Assembly (NCBI RefSeq): GCF_001584185.1
Contig: NZ_CP013234.1
Span: forward strand, 1,178,001-1,242,000
From: Collimonas pratensis
GTDB lineage: Bacteria > Pseudomonadota > Gammaproteobacteria > Burkholderiales > Burkholderiaceae_D
Direction: 5' to 3'
DNA length: 64,000 nucleotides
Both the position numbers and the translations under genes were made by a program. Below, one piece after another: positions 19,903-29,533 of this stretch. Within the stretch, counting starts at the first letter, position 1. Each line of letters begins with the position of its first letter. A model generated the notes under the pieces. The model worked only from the letters and a program-made list of their open reading frames with translations. It made no database searches and was not told the origin of the DNA.

Positions 19903-20519
19903 AAAATGCGGATGCCTGCCTGTTGAAGTAATTGTGCGGTTTCGAATAGCGGCAATCCCATGATGCCGGAATGGCTGCCGCGTATGCTTTCGATGAAAAT
20001 TGCTGCCGGCCCCTGGATGCCATACCCGCCCGCCTTGTCATAAGGCTCGCTGGTATCGCAGTAGGCGTTGATCATGGCAGCGCTCAGGCTTTGGAATAAG
20101 ACATCGGAAACTTGTGTGAGTTGCCAGGATTGTTCTTGATGGATGACGGCGACGCTGGTGAGCACCTGGTGCGTGCGTCCGGACAGCATTTGCAGCATCT
20201 CGGTCGCCTCGCGCTTATTGGCTGGCTTGCCGAGGATCAGGCCGTCGATCGTGACGGTCGTGTCGGCCGCCAGGATAGGTCGCGCCGGCAGGCTGCGCCA
20301 GACCATCATCTGATGCGCCGCGCGGGCTTTTTCCATGGTGACCCGGGCGACATAGTGCTGCGGCAATTCGTCCGGCAAGACATCTTCGCTGACGTCGGGG
20401 CCGCGCGGTGTTTGATCGCGCAGCAGCAGCAACTCAAAGACTACACCGATCTGGCGCAGCAGCTCGCGCCGGCGCGGGCTTTTCGAAGCAAGATAGATTT
20501 TCTGGTAAGGGTTTTTCAT
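19899..20519 (-). CDS. maf: Maf-like nucleoside triphosphate pyrophosphatase (YhdE type)
   Basis: 206 residues. Maf proteins hydrolyse non-canonical or excess nucleoside triphosphates, releasing pyrophosphate. The N-terminal LASKSPRRRELLRQIG motif and the central ILAADTTVTIDG (catalytic Asp) and GRTHQVLTSVAV segments are typical. The neighbourhood with rng, as in E. coli, favours the YhdE (dTTP/UTP-preferring) branch over YceF, although the specificity is inferred. The start ATG at 20519 fits the family N terminus. Confidence 0.92.
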   Translation of the reverse strand: MKNPYQKIYLASKSPRRRELLRQIGVVFELLLLRDQTPRGPDVSEDVLPDELPQHYVARVTMEKARAAHQMMVWRSLPARPILAADTTVTIDGLILGKPANKREATEMLQMLSGRTHQVLTSVAVIHQEQSWQLTQVSDVLFQSLSAAMINAYCDTSEPYDKAGGYGIQGPAAIFIESIRGSHSGIMGLPLFETAQLLQQAGIRIL

Positions 20520-20615
20520 TGCTGGGTGGCATGCGTCGTATTTCCAGCGATTATTACAGAGTTACGCACTTGACGGGGTTGTTTTGGGGGTGTATTCGCG
20601 CTCGCCAGGAGGCGG

Positions 20616-21086
20616 TCAGACGCGATGATATGGATGGTTCTGGGTAATCGACCAGGCACGATAGAGCTGTTCCGCCAGCAGCACCCGCACCATGCCGTGC
20701 GGCAGCGTCAGGCTGGAAATGCGCAGCAGGCTGTCGGCCTTGGCCTTGAATTCTGGATCGAGGCCGTCGGCGCCGCCGATGATGAAGGCAACGTCGCGGC
20801 CGTCGCGCTGCCATTGGGTCAGTTGCTGCGACAGCTGGACGCTGGTGAGGTCTTTGCCGCGCTCGTCGAGAGCGACGATGCGCACGCCTTTCGGCAGCAC
20901 CGCCTCAATCCGGCTGCGCTCCAGCGCCATGGCGGAAGCGGCCGTGTGGCTGCCGGAACGTTCGACGGGTTTGATTTCCTTGAGGACGATGCGGCAATCC
21001 GGCGGCATGCGTTTCGCATACTCGCCGAAGCCGGTTTCGATCCATGCCGGCATTTTGTGGCCGACCGCAGCGATGATGAGCTGCAT
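20616..21086 (-). CDS. rlmH: 23S rRNA (pseudouridine1915-N3)-methyltransferase
   Basis: 156 residues, exactly the RlmH size (about 155). This SPOUT-class enzyme methylates pseudouridine 1915 in helix 69 of 23S rRNA. The start [15 protein letters not shown] and the knotted C-terminal segments [35 protein letters not shown] and the terminal HPYHRV are hallmarks. It follows rsfS with a 24-bp gap, an arrangement conserved in many proteobacteria. Confidence 0.96.
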   Translation of the reverse strand: MQLIIAAVGHKMPAWIETGFGEYAKRMPPDCRIVLKEIKPVERSGSHTAASAMALERSRIEAVLPKGVRIVALDERGKDLTSVQLSQQLTQWQRDGRDVAFIIGGADGLDPEFKAKADSLLRISSLTLPHGMVRVLLAEQLYRAWSITQNHPYHRV

Positions 21087-21110
21087 TGCTGGGGCTGTTC
21101 CTGCAGCAGC

Positions 21111-21740
21111 TTATTCAGCTGCCTTGGTTTTTGCCGGCGCGCGCTTGACGGCTGGCTTCTTGGCCGGAGCCTTCTTCGGAGCGGCAGCCTTTTTCGGCGG
21201 CACCGAACTCTTCGACGGAGCTACCTTGATGGTCTTGCCGACGGCCTTCTTGGCGCCATCGGTCTTGACCGGCTTCTTGCGCGCAGGCGCTTTCTTCGGC
21301 GTTTCTTCTTCTGCCTTCAATGCTTGCGAAGTAGTCAGGTGGCGCGAAACCTTCTTCGGCGCTGCTTCTTCAGCTGCAGTCTGGGTGGAAAGCCGTTTGG
21401 CAGCGCCGAACTTGACTTCCTTATCGCCCCAGATTTCTTCCAGGCGGTAATAAGCGCGGATTGCCGGCTGCATGATGTGGACCACCATGTCGCCCATGTC
21501 GACCAGCACCCATTCGCCAGTGTCTTCGCCTTCAACGCTGAGAATGTTGCCGCCGTTTTCCTTGACCTTGTCGCGCACCGAAGCGGCCAGCGCCTTGGTC
21601 TGGCGGTTGGAAGTGCCGGAGGCGATCGCGATGCGGTCGAACAGGCCGGTCAGGTGGACCGTGTCGTAGACGCGAATGTCTTGGGCTTTGACGTCTTCGA
21701 GGGCATCGATGACGAGACTTTGTAGTTTTTTGATATCCAT
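21111..21740 (-). CDS. rsfS: Ribosomal silencing factor RsfS with long Lys/Ala/Pro-rich tail
   Basis: RsfS binds ribosomal protein uL14 and blocks subunit joining in starvation. The DUF143 domain fills residues 1 to about 108 (KLQSLVIDALEDVKAQDI, then SNRQTKALAASV and GEWVLVDMGDMVVHIM). The remaining hundred residues are low-complexity, made of repeats such as KKAPARKKP and PKKAPAKKPAVKRAPAK. RsfS is normally 105-120 residues, so the tail nearly doubles it. The tail resembles histone H1-like or AlgP-like segments and is probably disordered and basic. The start is adjacent to the nadD stop. Confidence 0.93.
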   Translation of the reverse strand: MDIKKLQSLVIDALEDVKAQDIRVYDTVHLTGLFDRIAIASGTSNRQTKALAASVRDKVKENGGNILSVEGEDTGEWVLVDMGDMVVHIMQPAIRAYYRLEEIWGDKEVKFGAAKRLSTQTAAEEAAPKKVSRHLTTSQALKAEEETPKKAPARKKPVKTDGAKKAVGKTIKVAPSKSSVPPKKAAAPKKAPAKKPAVKRAPAKTKAAE

Positions 21741-22415
21741 TTAATTCTTATAGAGATGATGTTGTTCAATATAGTCCAGTACTGCGGCCGGGACCAGCGT
21801 GTCGGGTCTTTTTGCGTTGTGCAGCGCGGCACGAATTTCTGTTGCCGAAATGTCTACAGCCAGATTCCTTGCCAGATAGGTCAAGCCATGCGCACTCTGG
21901 CGTATCTGTTCCGGGGTGGCGGCGCGGCGTGTAAATTCGCGCGTGACCTCGGCTGGCACCTGCGACGCATCCATGGCAAAACCAGGGCGCGAAGCCACGC
22001 CCAGATGGGCATAGTCAAACAGGCGATCCCAGCCCTGCCAGGTATTCAGGTGCTGCAACTGGTCTGCGCCCATCAGGAAAACGATAGACGCCTGCGGCCC
22101 AAGTTCGGCCCGTAATGCTTGCAATGTATCAATAGTATACGTTGCTGTCTTGCGCTCGATTTCCTGGCGGTCGATGACCAGCGGCACGTTTTGCTGGCTG
22201 AAGGCACGCTTCACCATCTCGACCCGTTGCTCCGGACTGGCTTCCAGCCCATGTTTTTGCCAAGGGTTGCCGGCAGGAATTACCCGCAACTCGTCTGGCG
22301 CCAGCAAGGTGACAAAATATTTCGCTAGCGCCACATGGCCATTGTGGACCGGATCGAAACTACCGCCGAGAACTGCTACGCACTGCCTGGAGCGTGGAGA
22401 ATGATTGGATGTCAT
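21741..22415 (-). CDS. nadD: Nicotinate-nucleotide adenylyltransferase
   Basis: NadD adenylates nicotinate mononucleotide in NAD synthesis. When started at the ATG at 22415 (MTSNHSPRSRQ), the protein is 224 residues, a normal length, and the nucleotide-binding motif GGSFDPVHNGH follows at about residues 17-27. LMGADQLQHLNTW and the ISATEIRAAL signature complete the family pattern. A GTG 33 codons upstream would overlap hemF and lacks support. Its stop codon abuts the rsfS start, so the two are coupled. Confidence 0.95.
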   Translation of the reverse strand: MTSNHSPRSRQCVAVLGGSFDPVHNGHVALAKYFVTLLAPDELRVIPAGNPWQKHGLEASPEQRVEMVKRAFSQQNVPLVIDRQEIERKTATYTIDTLQALRAELGPQASIVFLMGADQLQHLNTWQGWDRLFDYAHLGVASRPGFAMDASQVPAEVTREFTRRAATPEQIRQSAHGLTYLARNLAVDISATEIRAALHNAKRPDTLVPAAVLDYIEQHHLYKN

Positions 22416-22429
22416 TGCGGACTTGCTTA

Positions 22430-23359
22430 TCAAACCCACTCGCGATGGATCAGGAAATCGGAATATAAACGGGCTTCCGGGCTTCCTGCCGCGGGTTGCC
22501 AGTTGTAGCGCCACTTGACCACGGGCGGCATCGACATCAGGATAGACTCGGTGCGTCCCCCGGATTGCAGACCGAACAAAGTGCCGCGATCATACACTAA
22601 ATTGAATTCAACATAGCGTCCGCGACGATATGCCTGGAAATCGCGCTCGTTTTCGCCATACGGCATGTCCTTGCGGCGCGCCAGGATCGGCGTGTACGCC
22701 GGGATGAAGGCATTGCCGACGCTTTGCATCATGGCGAAGCTCTGTTCGAAGCCTAAGGCGTTGAAATCGTCGAAGAAAATGCCGCCGACGCCGCGCGGTT
22801 CCTTGCGGTGCTTCAGGTAGAAATAGTCGTCACACCATTGCTTGAGGCGCGGATACAGCTGCTCGCCGGCGCTGTCAAACGGCGTCAGCGCATCGCGGCA
22901 GCTACGGTGAAAGTGTTCCACGTCTTCGCTGAAGCCGTAGTAGGGCGTCAGGTCGATGCCGCCGCCAAACCACCAGACCGGCTCCTTGCCTTCAGCACTG
23001 GCGATAAAGAAACGCACGTTCATGTGCACGGTCGGTGCGAACGGATTACGCGGATGCATCACCAGCGAGACGCCCATCGCTTCCCAGGTGCGGCCAGCCA
23101 GTTCCGGCCGGTTGGCGGCGGCGGAGGGCGGCAGGCTGCCGCCCATCACGTGGGAGAAGCCGACGCCGCCGCGTTCCAGCACGTTGCCTTCTTCGATGAT
23201 GCGGGAAATTCCGCCGCCACCCTCGGCCCGTTGCCATTGATCGCTGCCGAAGGGTTTGCCGTCGATCTGTTCCAGGGCCGCCACAATACGCGCCTGCAGG
23301 TCGAGCAGATAGGACTTGACGGCGCTGGCCGGATTGTCGGGAGAGAGGTTGGAAGTCAT
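22430..23359 (-). CDS. hemF: Oxygen-dependent coproporphyrinogen-III oxidase
   Basis: HemF decarboxylates coproporphyrinogen III to protoporphyrinogen IX with O2 in haem synthesis. From the ATG at 23359 the protein is 309 residues, close to the E. coli 299. Typical segments: [45 protein letters not shown], the [13 protein letters not shown] loop and [25 protein letters not shown] start seven codons upstream was rejected. It is downstream of purD, separated by a strong hairpin. Confidence 0.97.
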   Translation of the reverse strand: MTSNLSPDNPASAVKSYLLDLQARIVAALEQIDGKPFGSDQWQRAEGGGGISRIIEEGNVLERGGVGFSHVMGGSLPPSAAANRPELAGRTWEAMGVSLVMHPRNPFAPTVHMNVRFFIASAEGKEPVWWFGGGIDLTPYYGFSEDVEHFHRSCRDALTPFDSAGEQLYPRLKQWCDDYFYLKHRKEPRGVGGIFFDDFNALGFEQSFAMMQSVGNAFIPAYTPILARRKDMPYGENERDFQAYRRGRYVEFNLVYDRGTLFGLQSGGRTESILMSMPPVVKWRYNWQPAAGSPEARLYSDFLIHREWV

Positions 23360-23428
23360 CGTGCGGATCGGTGGTGTCAAAGGGTTTGCTGGTTTGCCAA
23401 CGTCAAAAGCATAAACTGTTTAGTTAAA

Positions 23429-23475
23429 TTGGGGCCAGGATTTTTCGCCGTGCATGACGAAAATCCTGGCCCCAA
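23429..23475. terminator. Long hairpin between purD and hemF
   Basis: The arms at 23429-23447 and 23458-23475 are complementary over 18 pairs with one bulged base and a 10-nt loop. On the minus strand it follows purD; the following bases (TTTAACTAAA) are AT-rich but not a clean T run. It could end purD transcripts, stabilise their 3' ends or be a dispersed palindromic repeat. Confidence 0.55.
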
Positions 23476-23513
23476 CTGGGTTTGCTGCTGCCGCTGTCAG
23501 CCGCGAAGCTGGC

Positions 23514-24788
23514 TTAGCCGTGCTTTTTCAGTGCGCGCCAGCCGATATCGCGGCGGAACTGCGAACCGTCGAAATGAATCAGGTCGACCACGCCGTAGGC
23601 TTGTTTCTGCGCCATCCTGACGCTGTCGCCCAGGCCCACGACGCACAGCACGCGGCCGCCGGATGTGGTCAGGCGTTCGCCGTTCAGGGTGGTGCCGGCA
23701 TGGAAGGTCACGGTATCGGCGTTCTCCGGCGGGATGCCTGAAATCAGGTCATCCTTGCGCGGTGCGTCCGGGTAGCCGGCGGCAGCCATCACCACGCCCA
23801 GCGCGGTGCGGCGGTCCCATTCCAGCTCGATGGTGTCGAGCGTGCCGTTGACGGCATGCTCCATCACCACCAGCAGATCAGTCTTGAGGCGCGCCATGAT
23901 TGGCTGGGTTTCCGGATCGCCCATGCGGCAGTTGAATTCCAGCGTCTTCGGATTGCCTTTGTCGTCGATCATCAGGCCGGCGTACAGGAAGCCGCTGAAC
24001 GGAATGCCGTCCTTGGCCATGCCTTGCACGGTCGGCGTGATGATTTCACGCATCACGCGCGCATGCAGCGCCGGGGTGACGATAGGCGCAGGCGAATACG
24101 CGCCCATGCCGCCGGTATTCGGTCCCTGGTCATCGTCCTTGAGGCGCTTGTGGTCCTGGCTGGTGGCCAGCGCCAGGATGTTCTTGCCATCCACCATGAC
24201 GATGAAGCTGGCTTCTTCGCCGGCCAGGAATTCTTCGATCACCACGCGGGCGCCAGCATCGCCCAGGCGGTTATCGGACAGCATCATGTCGACCGCGCCA
24301 TGCGCCTCTTCCAGGGTCATGGCTACTACCACGCCCTTGCCGGCGGCCAGGCCGTCTGCCTTGATGACGATAGGCGCGCCTTTTTGATCGATGTACTGAT
24401 GCGCGGCGGCGACGTCGGAGAAGGTCTGGTATTCAGCGGTCGGGATGTGGTGCCGCTGCATGAAGGATTTGGCGAAATCCTTGGAGCTTTCCAGCTGCGC
24501 CGCTTCCCGTGTTGGGCCGAAAATCTTCAGGCCACGCGCGCGGAAAATGTTGACGATGCCGGCCGCCAGCGGGGTTTCCGGGCCAACCACGGTGAGTGCG
24601 ATATGCTCGCTCTCGACGAAATCCGCCAGCGCCGCCGGATCGGTGATGTTGATGTTTTCCAGGCGCTGGTCGAGCGCCGTGCCACCATTGCCGGGCGCAA
24701 CGAAGACCGTTTGTATGCGCGGGGATTGGGCGATTTTCCACGCCAGGGCATGCTCGCGGCCGCCAGAGCCCACTACCAGAATTTTCAT
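23514..24788 (-). CDS. purD: Phosphoribosylamine--glycine ligase
   Basis: PurD joins glycine to phosphoribosylamine in purine synthesis. The length of 424 residues matches the family. The N-terminal domain starts KILVVGSGGREHALAWK; the ATP-grasp region has APIVIKADGLAAGKGVVVA, the VVIEEFLAGEEASFIVM strand, NTGGMGAYSP and LEFNCRMGDPETQ, the last carrying metal ligands. The C-terminal half contains the PurD-specific ALGVVMAAAGYP segment. It follows yebC by 26 bp on the same strand. Confidence 0.97.
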   Translation of the reverse strand: MKILVVGSGGREHALAWKIAQSPRIQTVFVAPGNGGTALDQRLENINITDPAALADFVESEHIALTVVGPETPLAAGIVNIFRARGLKIFGPTREAAQLESSKDFAKSFMQRHHIPTAEYQTFSDVAAAHQYIDQKGAPIVIKADGLAAGKGVVVAMTLEEAHGAVDMMLSDNRLGDAGARVVIEEFLAGEEASFIVMVDGKNILALATSQDHKRLKDDDQGPNTGGMGAYSPAPIVTPALHARVMREIITPTVQGMAKDGIPFSGFLYAGLMIDDKGNPKTLEFNCRMGDPETQPIMARLKTDLLVVMEHAVNGTLDTIELEWDRRTALGVVMAAAGYPDAPRKDDLISGIPPENADTVTFHAGTTLNGERLTTSGGRVLCVVGLGDSVRMAQKQAYGVVDLIHFDGSQFRRDIGWRALKKHG

Positions 24789-24814
24789 ATGAGTCCGTGT
24801 ATCAGTCTTCAGTA

Positions 24815-25540
24815 TTAATCTTCAATGACTGCGTTGCTATAGATTTCCTGCACATCGTCCAGGTTTTCCAGGGCGTCCAGCAATTTTTGCATCTTGATGG
24901 CGTCGTCGCCGGTAAACACGGTTTCAGTGGCCGGCTTCATGATGATTTCCGCCATTTCCGCCTTGAAGCCGGCCTTTTCCAGGGCCTGCTTCAGTGCGGC
25001 AAAGTCGTGCGGCCCGGAAATGACCTCGATACCGCCTTCTTCGTCGGTGATGACGTCTTCAGCGCCGGCTTCCAGCGCTGCTTCCATCAAGGCATCCTCG
25101 TTGGTGCCGGGCGCAAACAGCAACTGGCCGCAATGCTTGAACATGAAAGCCACCGAACCTTCAGTGCCCATGTTGCCGCCGAACTTGGAAAAAGCGTGGC
25201 GCACTTCGGCTACCGTACGGATTCTGTTGTCAGTCATGCAATCAACAATGATCGCCGCGCCGCTGATGCCATAGCCTTCGTAGCGCACTTCTTCATAGTT
25301 GACGCCGTCCAGGCTACCACTGCCGCGCTGGATGGCGCGGGTGACGTTATCCTTGGGCATGTTGGCGTCCGAGGCCTTGTCGACCGCGAGTCGCAAGCGC
25401 GGATTGGCGTCGATGTCGCCGCCGCCCATACGGGCTGCAACGGTAATTTCCTTGATCAATCGGGTCCAGATTTTGCCGCGCTTAGCATCGGTGGCGGCCT
25501 TCTTATGCTTAATATTGGCCCATTTGCTGTGTCCAGCCAT
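24815..25540 (-). CDS. yebC: YebC/PmpR family regulator or translation factor
   Basis: A 241-residue member of the YebC/TACO1 family, starting [20 protein letters not shown] as nearly all members do. The family has been described both as DNA-binding repressors (PmpR) and as translation factors that relieve stalling at proline runs, so the role here is not settled. The protein has the usual three domains, with the acidic middle section and the C-terminal [11 protein letters not shown]. It heads the minus-strand run down to rng and is divergent from the HerA-like ATPase at 25632. Confidence 0.95.
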   Translation of the reverse strand: MAGHSKWANIKHKKAATDAKRGKIWTRLIKEITVAARMGGGDIDANPRLRLAVDKASDANMPKDNVTRAIQRGSGSLDGVNYEEVRYEGYGISGAAIIVDCMTDNRIRTVAEVRHAFSKFGGNMGTEGSVAFMFKHCGQLLFAPGTNEDALMEAALEAGAEDVITDEEGGIEVISGPHDFAALKQALEKAGFKAEMAEIIMKPATETVFTGDDAIKMQKLLDALENLDDVQEIYSNAVIED

Positions 25541-25631
25541 GATGGTTCTTTCTTGCTCTAGTTAGCTATAATCAAAGCGCAATTTTACCATATTGGCCTT
25601 TCTTGAAATCCACTTCTGAGCCCGCGAAAAC

Positions 25632-27122
25632 ATGTCAAACCCTCTCCTGATAGCCAAAAATGCCCAGCATGACCTGATGCTCCTGCCGGCATTGGTGAAC
25701 CGTCACGGCTGCATTACCGGCGCCACCGGCACCGGCAAGACCGTGACCCTGCAAGTGATCGCCCAGGCTTTGTCGGAGCGCGGCGTGCCGGTATTCATGG
25801 CCGACGTCAAGGGCGACCTGTCCGGCATGGCCAAGGCCGGCGCCGCTTCCGCCAAGATGACGCAGCGCTTGCAGACGCTCGGCATCGAGGAGCCGCAGTG
25901 GGCGGCCACGCCGGTGACATTCTGGGACGTCTACGGCCAGCAAGGCCATCCGGTGCGCGCCACCATTTCCGACATGGGACCGCTGCTGCTGGCGCGCATG
26001 CTCAATCTCAACGACACCCAGCAGGGCGTGCTGCAGCTGGTGTTCAAGATCGCTGACGACAATGGTTTGCTGCTGCTGGACCTGAAGGATCTGCGGGCCA
26101 TGCTGCAGCATGTCGGCGACAACGCTGCCAGCTTCCAGACCGAATACGGCAATATTTCCGCCGCCAGCATCGGCGCCATCCAGCGCGGCCTGATCGGCAT
26201 CGGCGAGCAGGGCGGCGAGCAGTTCTTCGGCGAACCCATGCTGAACATCGACGACCTGATCCAGACCGACGGCAATGGCAAGGGCGTGGTGAATATCCTG
26301 GCGGCAGACAAGCTGATGAACGCGCCACGCCTGTATTCCACCTTCTTGCTGTGGATGCTGTCGGAACTGTTCGAACATTTGCCGGAAGTCGGCGATCTCG
26401 ATCAGCCCAAGCTGGTGTTCTTCTTTGATGAAGCGCATCTGCTGTTCAGCGAAGCGCCCAAGCCCTTGCTGCAAAAAATCGAGCAAGTGGTGCGCCTGAT
26501 CCGCTCGAAAGGCGTCGGCGTTTTCTTCGTCACGCAAAATCCGCTGGACATTCCCGACACCGTGCTGGGCCAGCTCGGCAACCGCGTGCAGCATGCGCTG
26601 CGCGCCTATACGCCGCGCGACCAGAAGGCGGTGCAGGCGGCGGCCGACACCTTCCGCGCCAATCCGGCCTTGAATACCGCGGAAGTGATCAGCGAGCTTG
26701 GCGTCGGCGAAGCGCTGGTGTCTTTCCTGGACGAGAAGGGCCGTCCGACGATTGTGGAACGCGCTTACATCTTGCCGCCGGCATCGCAGATCGGGCCGAT
26801 CACGGATGAGGAACGCAAGCAGCTGATGACGACGTCGATCGTCGCCGGCGTCTACGAAAACGCGGTCGACCGCGAATCCGCCTACGAGAAACTGAAAGGC
26901 CGCAGCGCTCCGGCGCCTACGGTCAAAGACGGCGCGGATTCCTCCATCGGCGCCACCGTCAGTTCCTGGGGCAGTGCCCTGGGCGGCTTGCTCGGCGGTA
27001 GTTCCGGACGCAAGGACAGCGTGGTGCAGGCGGTAGTGAAATCGGCCGCGCGCACCATCGGTTCGCAAGTCGGACGCGAGCTGATCCGCGGCGTGCTGGG
27101 TTCTTTGCTGAAGAAAAAATAG
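25632..27122 (+). CDS. HerA-like ATPase, DUF853 family (YjgR)
   Basis: A 496-residue P-loop ATPase of the HerA/FtsK superfamily. Walker A GATGTGKT is at residues 30-37, Walker B in [12 protein letters not shown] near residue 266, and the conserved arginine region [12 protein letters not shown] follows. The C-terminal 80 residues are Gly/Ser-rich ([14 protein letters not shown]) as in E. coli YjgR. The cellular function of this group is not established; a DNA-translocating role is inferred from the superfamily. A perfect TATAAT at 25567-25572 precedes the gene, though its -35 is weak. Confidence 0.88.
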   Translation: MSNPLLIAKNAQHDLMLLPALVNRHGCITGATGTGKTVTLQVIAQALSERGVPVFMADVKGDLSGMAKAGAASAKMTQRLQTLGIEEPQWAATPVTFWDVYGQQGHPVRATISDMGPLLLARMLNLNDTQQGVLQLVFKIADDNGLLLLDLKDLRAMLQHVGDNAASFQTEYGNISAASIGAIQRGLIGIGEQGGEQFFGEPMLNIDDLIQTDGNGKGVVNILAADKLMNAPRLYSTFLLWMLSELFEHLPEVGDLDQPKLVFFFDEAHLLFSEAPKPLLQKIEQVVRLIRSKGVGVFFVTQNPLDIPDTVLGQLGNRVQHALRAYTPRDQKAVQAAADTFRANPALNTAEVISELGVGEALVSFLDEKGRPTIVERAYILPPASQIGPITDEERKQLMTTSIVAGVYENAVDRESAYEKLKGRSAPAPTVKDGADSSIGATVSSWGSALGGLLGGSSGRKDSVVQAVVKSAARTIGSQVGRELIRGVLGSLLKKK

Positions 27123-27166
27123 CTCTTTTCCATCTGCGTTGCCGGCAATCGGTGCTTGCCTGAACA

Positions 27167-27193
27167 GGAGAAAATGGCCTGGCCGTTTTCTCC
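27167..27193. terminator. Possible terminator hairpin after the HerA-like ATPase
   Basis: GGAGAAAA (27167-27174) pairs with TTTTCTCC (27186-27193), with a further GGCC/GGCC possibility inside. No T run follows the hairpin, so the call is weak. Confidence 0.35.
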
Positions 27194-27253
27194 ATCCGTT
27201 CCCTTGGCAACGCGATCTTCACATACCCATTACAATTCCATCATGAGCATTTA

Positions 27254-28165
27254 ATGAGCAGCAAATTACCGGCGGTCGATCGCCAGCTTTTTCTTGGCGG
27301 CCTGGCAATTGCCGTCGTCGGCGCGATTCTGTTTTCAGCCAAGGCGATAGTCGCCAAGCTGATCTATCGTTACCCGGTCGATGCGGTATTGCTGATCACC
27401 TTCCGCATGCTGTTCGCGCTGCCTTTGTTTGCCGCGGTGGCAGTGTGGAAGGCGCGCAGCGAAGCACCGCTGTCGAGGCGCGACCGCATGCGGATCGTGG
27501 TGCTGGGCTTGATCGGTTACTACCTGTCGAGTTTTCTCGATTTTCTCGGCTTGCAGTATATTTCGGCCGGGCTGGAACGCTTGATACTGTTTTTGACGCC
27601 GTCTTTCGTGCTGCTGATGTCTTTCTTTTTTTATCGGCGCCGGGTGAGTTGGCTGGAGTGGGCGGCATTGCTGATTTCCTATCTGGGAACGGTGCTGGTG
27701 TTCTTGCATGACGTGCGCCTGGGCGGCGCCAATATCGGCCTTGGCAGTGTGCTGGTGCTGGGCGCGGCGATCAGCTATGCGCTCTACCTGATGCTGTCGG
27801 GCGAGCTGGTCAGCCGGGTCGGGGCGATGCGGCTGGTGGCGTATGCGATGTGTGTCTCGTGCGTTGCCTGCATCGTGCAGTTCCTGCTGTTGCGGCCGTG
27901 GCCTGTGCTGTTGCAGCAGTTGCCGCAAGTGTATGGCTTGTCGTTGATTAACGCCGTGTTTTGCACGGTGCTGCCGGTGTTCCTGACGATGATCGCGGTG
28001 GCCCGCATCGGGCCGGCGACGGCGGCGCAAGCGGGCATGGTGGGGCCGGTTTCGACTTTATTTTTGGGTGCTCTGATCCTGGCGGAGCCGATTACGGCGA
28101 TCCAGCTGACAGGCACTTGTCTGGTGTTGGTGGGGATTTATCTGATCTCAAAGAAGAAGGCATAA
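27254..28165 (+). CDS. EamA/DMT-superfamily permease
   Basis: 303 residues with about ten predicted transmembrane segments in two EamA repeats; the first begins FLGGLAIAVVGAILFSAKAIVAKL and the second around VLVLGAAISYALYLMLSGELV. Members export metabolites such as amino acids or nucleobases, but the substrate here cannot be deduced. ATG at 27254 lacks a strong ribosome-binding site. The gene follows the HerA-like ATPase on the same strand with a 131-bp gap. Confidence 0.85.
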   Translation: MSSKLPAVDRQLFLGGLAIAVVGAILFSAKAIVAKLIYRYPVDAVLLITFRMLFALPLFAAVAVWKARSEAPLSRRDRMRIVVLGLIGYYLSSFLDFLGLQYISAGLERLILFLTPSFVLLMSFFFYRRRVSWLEWAALLISYLGTVLVFLHDVRLGGANIGLGSVLVLGAAISYALYLMLSGELVSRVGAMRLVAYAMCVSCVACIVQFLLLRPWPVLLQQLPQVYGLSLINAVFCTVLPVFLTMIAVARIGPATAAQAGMVGPVSTLFLGALILAEPITAIQLTGTCLVLVGIYLISKKKA

Positions 28166-28262
28166 AAAGGCACGATCAAGCCGGATCGGATAATGATTTT
28201 TTGCAGTTTCATGCAATGTTAAGCAGTAGCACAGAGAGCATCATTAGGAGGTGAAAGCAATC

Positions 28263-29237
28263 ATGGTAAAAGCAATCAGGATATCGAAAACCGGCGGTCC
28301 CGAGGTCATGGAGTATGTCGACGTCGAAGTTGGCGATCCAGGCCCGGGCGAAGTCCGGATCCGGCACGCCGCCTGCGGCTTGAATTTTATTGACGTCTAT
28401 TTCCGGACCGGCCTGTATCCGCAACCCTTGCCGGGTTTCTTGGGCCAGGAAGCGGCGGGCGTGATCGAGGCAGTCGGCGCCGGCGTGACGCATGTGAAAG
28501 TCGGCGACCGCGTGTCCTATGCGACCCGTCCGAACGGCGCCTATTCCGAAGCGCGCGTGATGCCCGCCGCGTTCCTGATCAAACTGCCTGATGCAATCAG
28601 CTTCGACACTGCGGCTGCCATGACCTTGCAAGGCCTGACCGCGCAATATCTGTTCCGCCGCACCTTTCCTTTGCGCGGCGGCGAAACCATCTTGTTCCAC
28701 GCTGCCGCCGGCGGCGTTGGCCTGATCGCCAGCCAATGGGCGCGCGCGCTCGGCGTGACCATGATCGGCACCGTCAGTTCGGCTGAAAAAGCGGCGCTGG
28801 CGACGGCGGCCGGCTGTACCCATGTGATCAACTACAAGACCGAGAATTTTGTCGAGCGGGTGCGGGAAATTACCGGCGGCAAGGGCGTGCCGGTGGTGTA
28901 CGACTCGATCGGCAAGGATACCTTCATCGGTTCGCTGGATTGCCTGGCGCCGCGCGGCACCATGGTCAGTTTCGGTAATGCGTCTGGCGCCGTGCCGCCG
29001 TTCAGCCTGAACGAACTGGCGTCGCGCGGTTCGCTCAGCATTACGCGGCCGTCGCTGCCGAGCTATGTCTCGACCCGCGCCGAGCTGGATGCTGCCGCCG
29101 CCGATCTGTTCCAGATGGTCGAGAGCAAAAAGATCACGATTGACATCAACCAGCGCTACGCCTTGAAAGACGTAGCGCAGGCGCATGCCGACCTGGAGGG
29201 GCGCAAGACCACCGGTTCCACCATCCTGGTTCCCTGA
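28263..29237 (+). CDS. qor: Quinone oxidoreductase, zinc-independent MDR family
   Basis: A 324-residue medium-chain reductase. The substrate domain (KAIRISKTGGPEVMEYVDVEV) and Rossmann NADPH-binding motif AAAGGVGLIASQWAR match E. coli Qor, and the structural-zinc cysteines of true alcohol dehydrogenases are absent. It reduces quinones with NADPH in the cytoplasm. The start is decided by the ribosome-binding site: AGGAGGTG at 28246-28253 lies 9 bp before the ATG at 28263, while the in-frame GTG at 28251 falls inside it. A small membrane protein gene follows immediately. Confidence 0.92.
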   Translation: MVKAIRISKTGGPEVMEYVDVEVGDPGPGEVRIRHAACGLNFIDVYFRTGLYPQPLPGFLGQEAAGVIEAVGAGVTHVKVGDRVSYATRPNGAYSEARVMPAAFLIKLPDAISFDTAAAMTLQGLTAQYLFRRTFPLRGGETILFHAAAGGVGLIASQWARALGVTMIGTVSSAEKAALATAAGCTHVINYKTENFVERVREITGGKGVPVVYDSIGKDTFIGSLDCLAPRGTMVSFGNASGAVPPFSLNELASRGSLSITRPSLPSYVSTRAELDAAAADLFQMVESKKITIDINQRYALKDVAQAHADLEGRKTTGSTILVP

Positions 29238-29238
29238 G

Positions 29239-29418
29239 ATGAACGATCCTTTGAAAGAGCAGCCGCAGGCTGAGCTGGAGAATCCGATGCATCATCCTGA
29301 CGAACAACCGAGCGGCAGCGAGGGTTCGCCCAAATTCGGCCGTTTGCTGATCGTGCTGGTGCTGGTGGTCATACTGATCGGTTTCATCACCTTTGCCAGC
29401 GAATGGTTTTATAGCTGA
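29239..29418 (+). CDS. Small single-pass membrane protein
   Basis: 59 residues from the ATG at 29239, two bases after the qor stop, so probably translated from the same mRNA. The first 33 residues are hydrophilic and acidic; a transmembrane helix follows (RLLIVLVLVVILIGFITFA) and a short C-terminal end. The layout suggests an N-in inner-membrane protein. I do not recognise a named family. A strong terminator follows, closing the qor unit. Confidence 0.75.
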   Translation: MNDPLKEQPQAELENPMHHPDEQPSGSEGSPKFGRLLIVLVLVVILIGFITFASEWFYS

Positions 29419-29433
29419 ATCTCTCCGCTGCAT

Positions 29434-29484
29434 AAAAAAAACGGCCTGTGACTCCGCTTGGGCGGGAGCACAGGCCGTTTTTTT
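29434..29484. terminator. Bidirectional rho-independent terminator
   Basis: ACGGCCTGTG (29441-29450) pairs with CACAGGCCGT (29469-29478), with an inner CTCCGC/GCGGGAG stem, flanked by seven A upstream and seven T downstream. It serves the qor unit and the convergent lipoprotein gene. Confidence 0.92.
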
Positions 29485-29533
29485 GTGACCGGCTACTTTT
29501 ATTGCCGGCGTTTCAGCCGGGGTTACTGGTGAT

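Noticed and set aside
25635..27068. Minus-strand frame opposite the HerA-like ATPase
   Set aside because: Antisense to a gene with intact Walker motifs; composition typical of a shadow frame.
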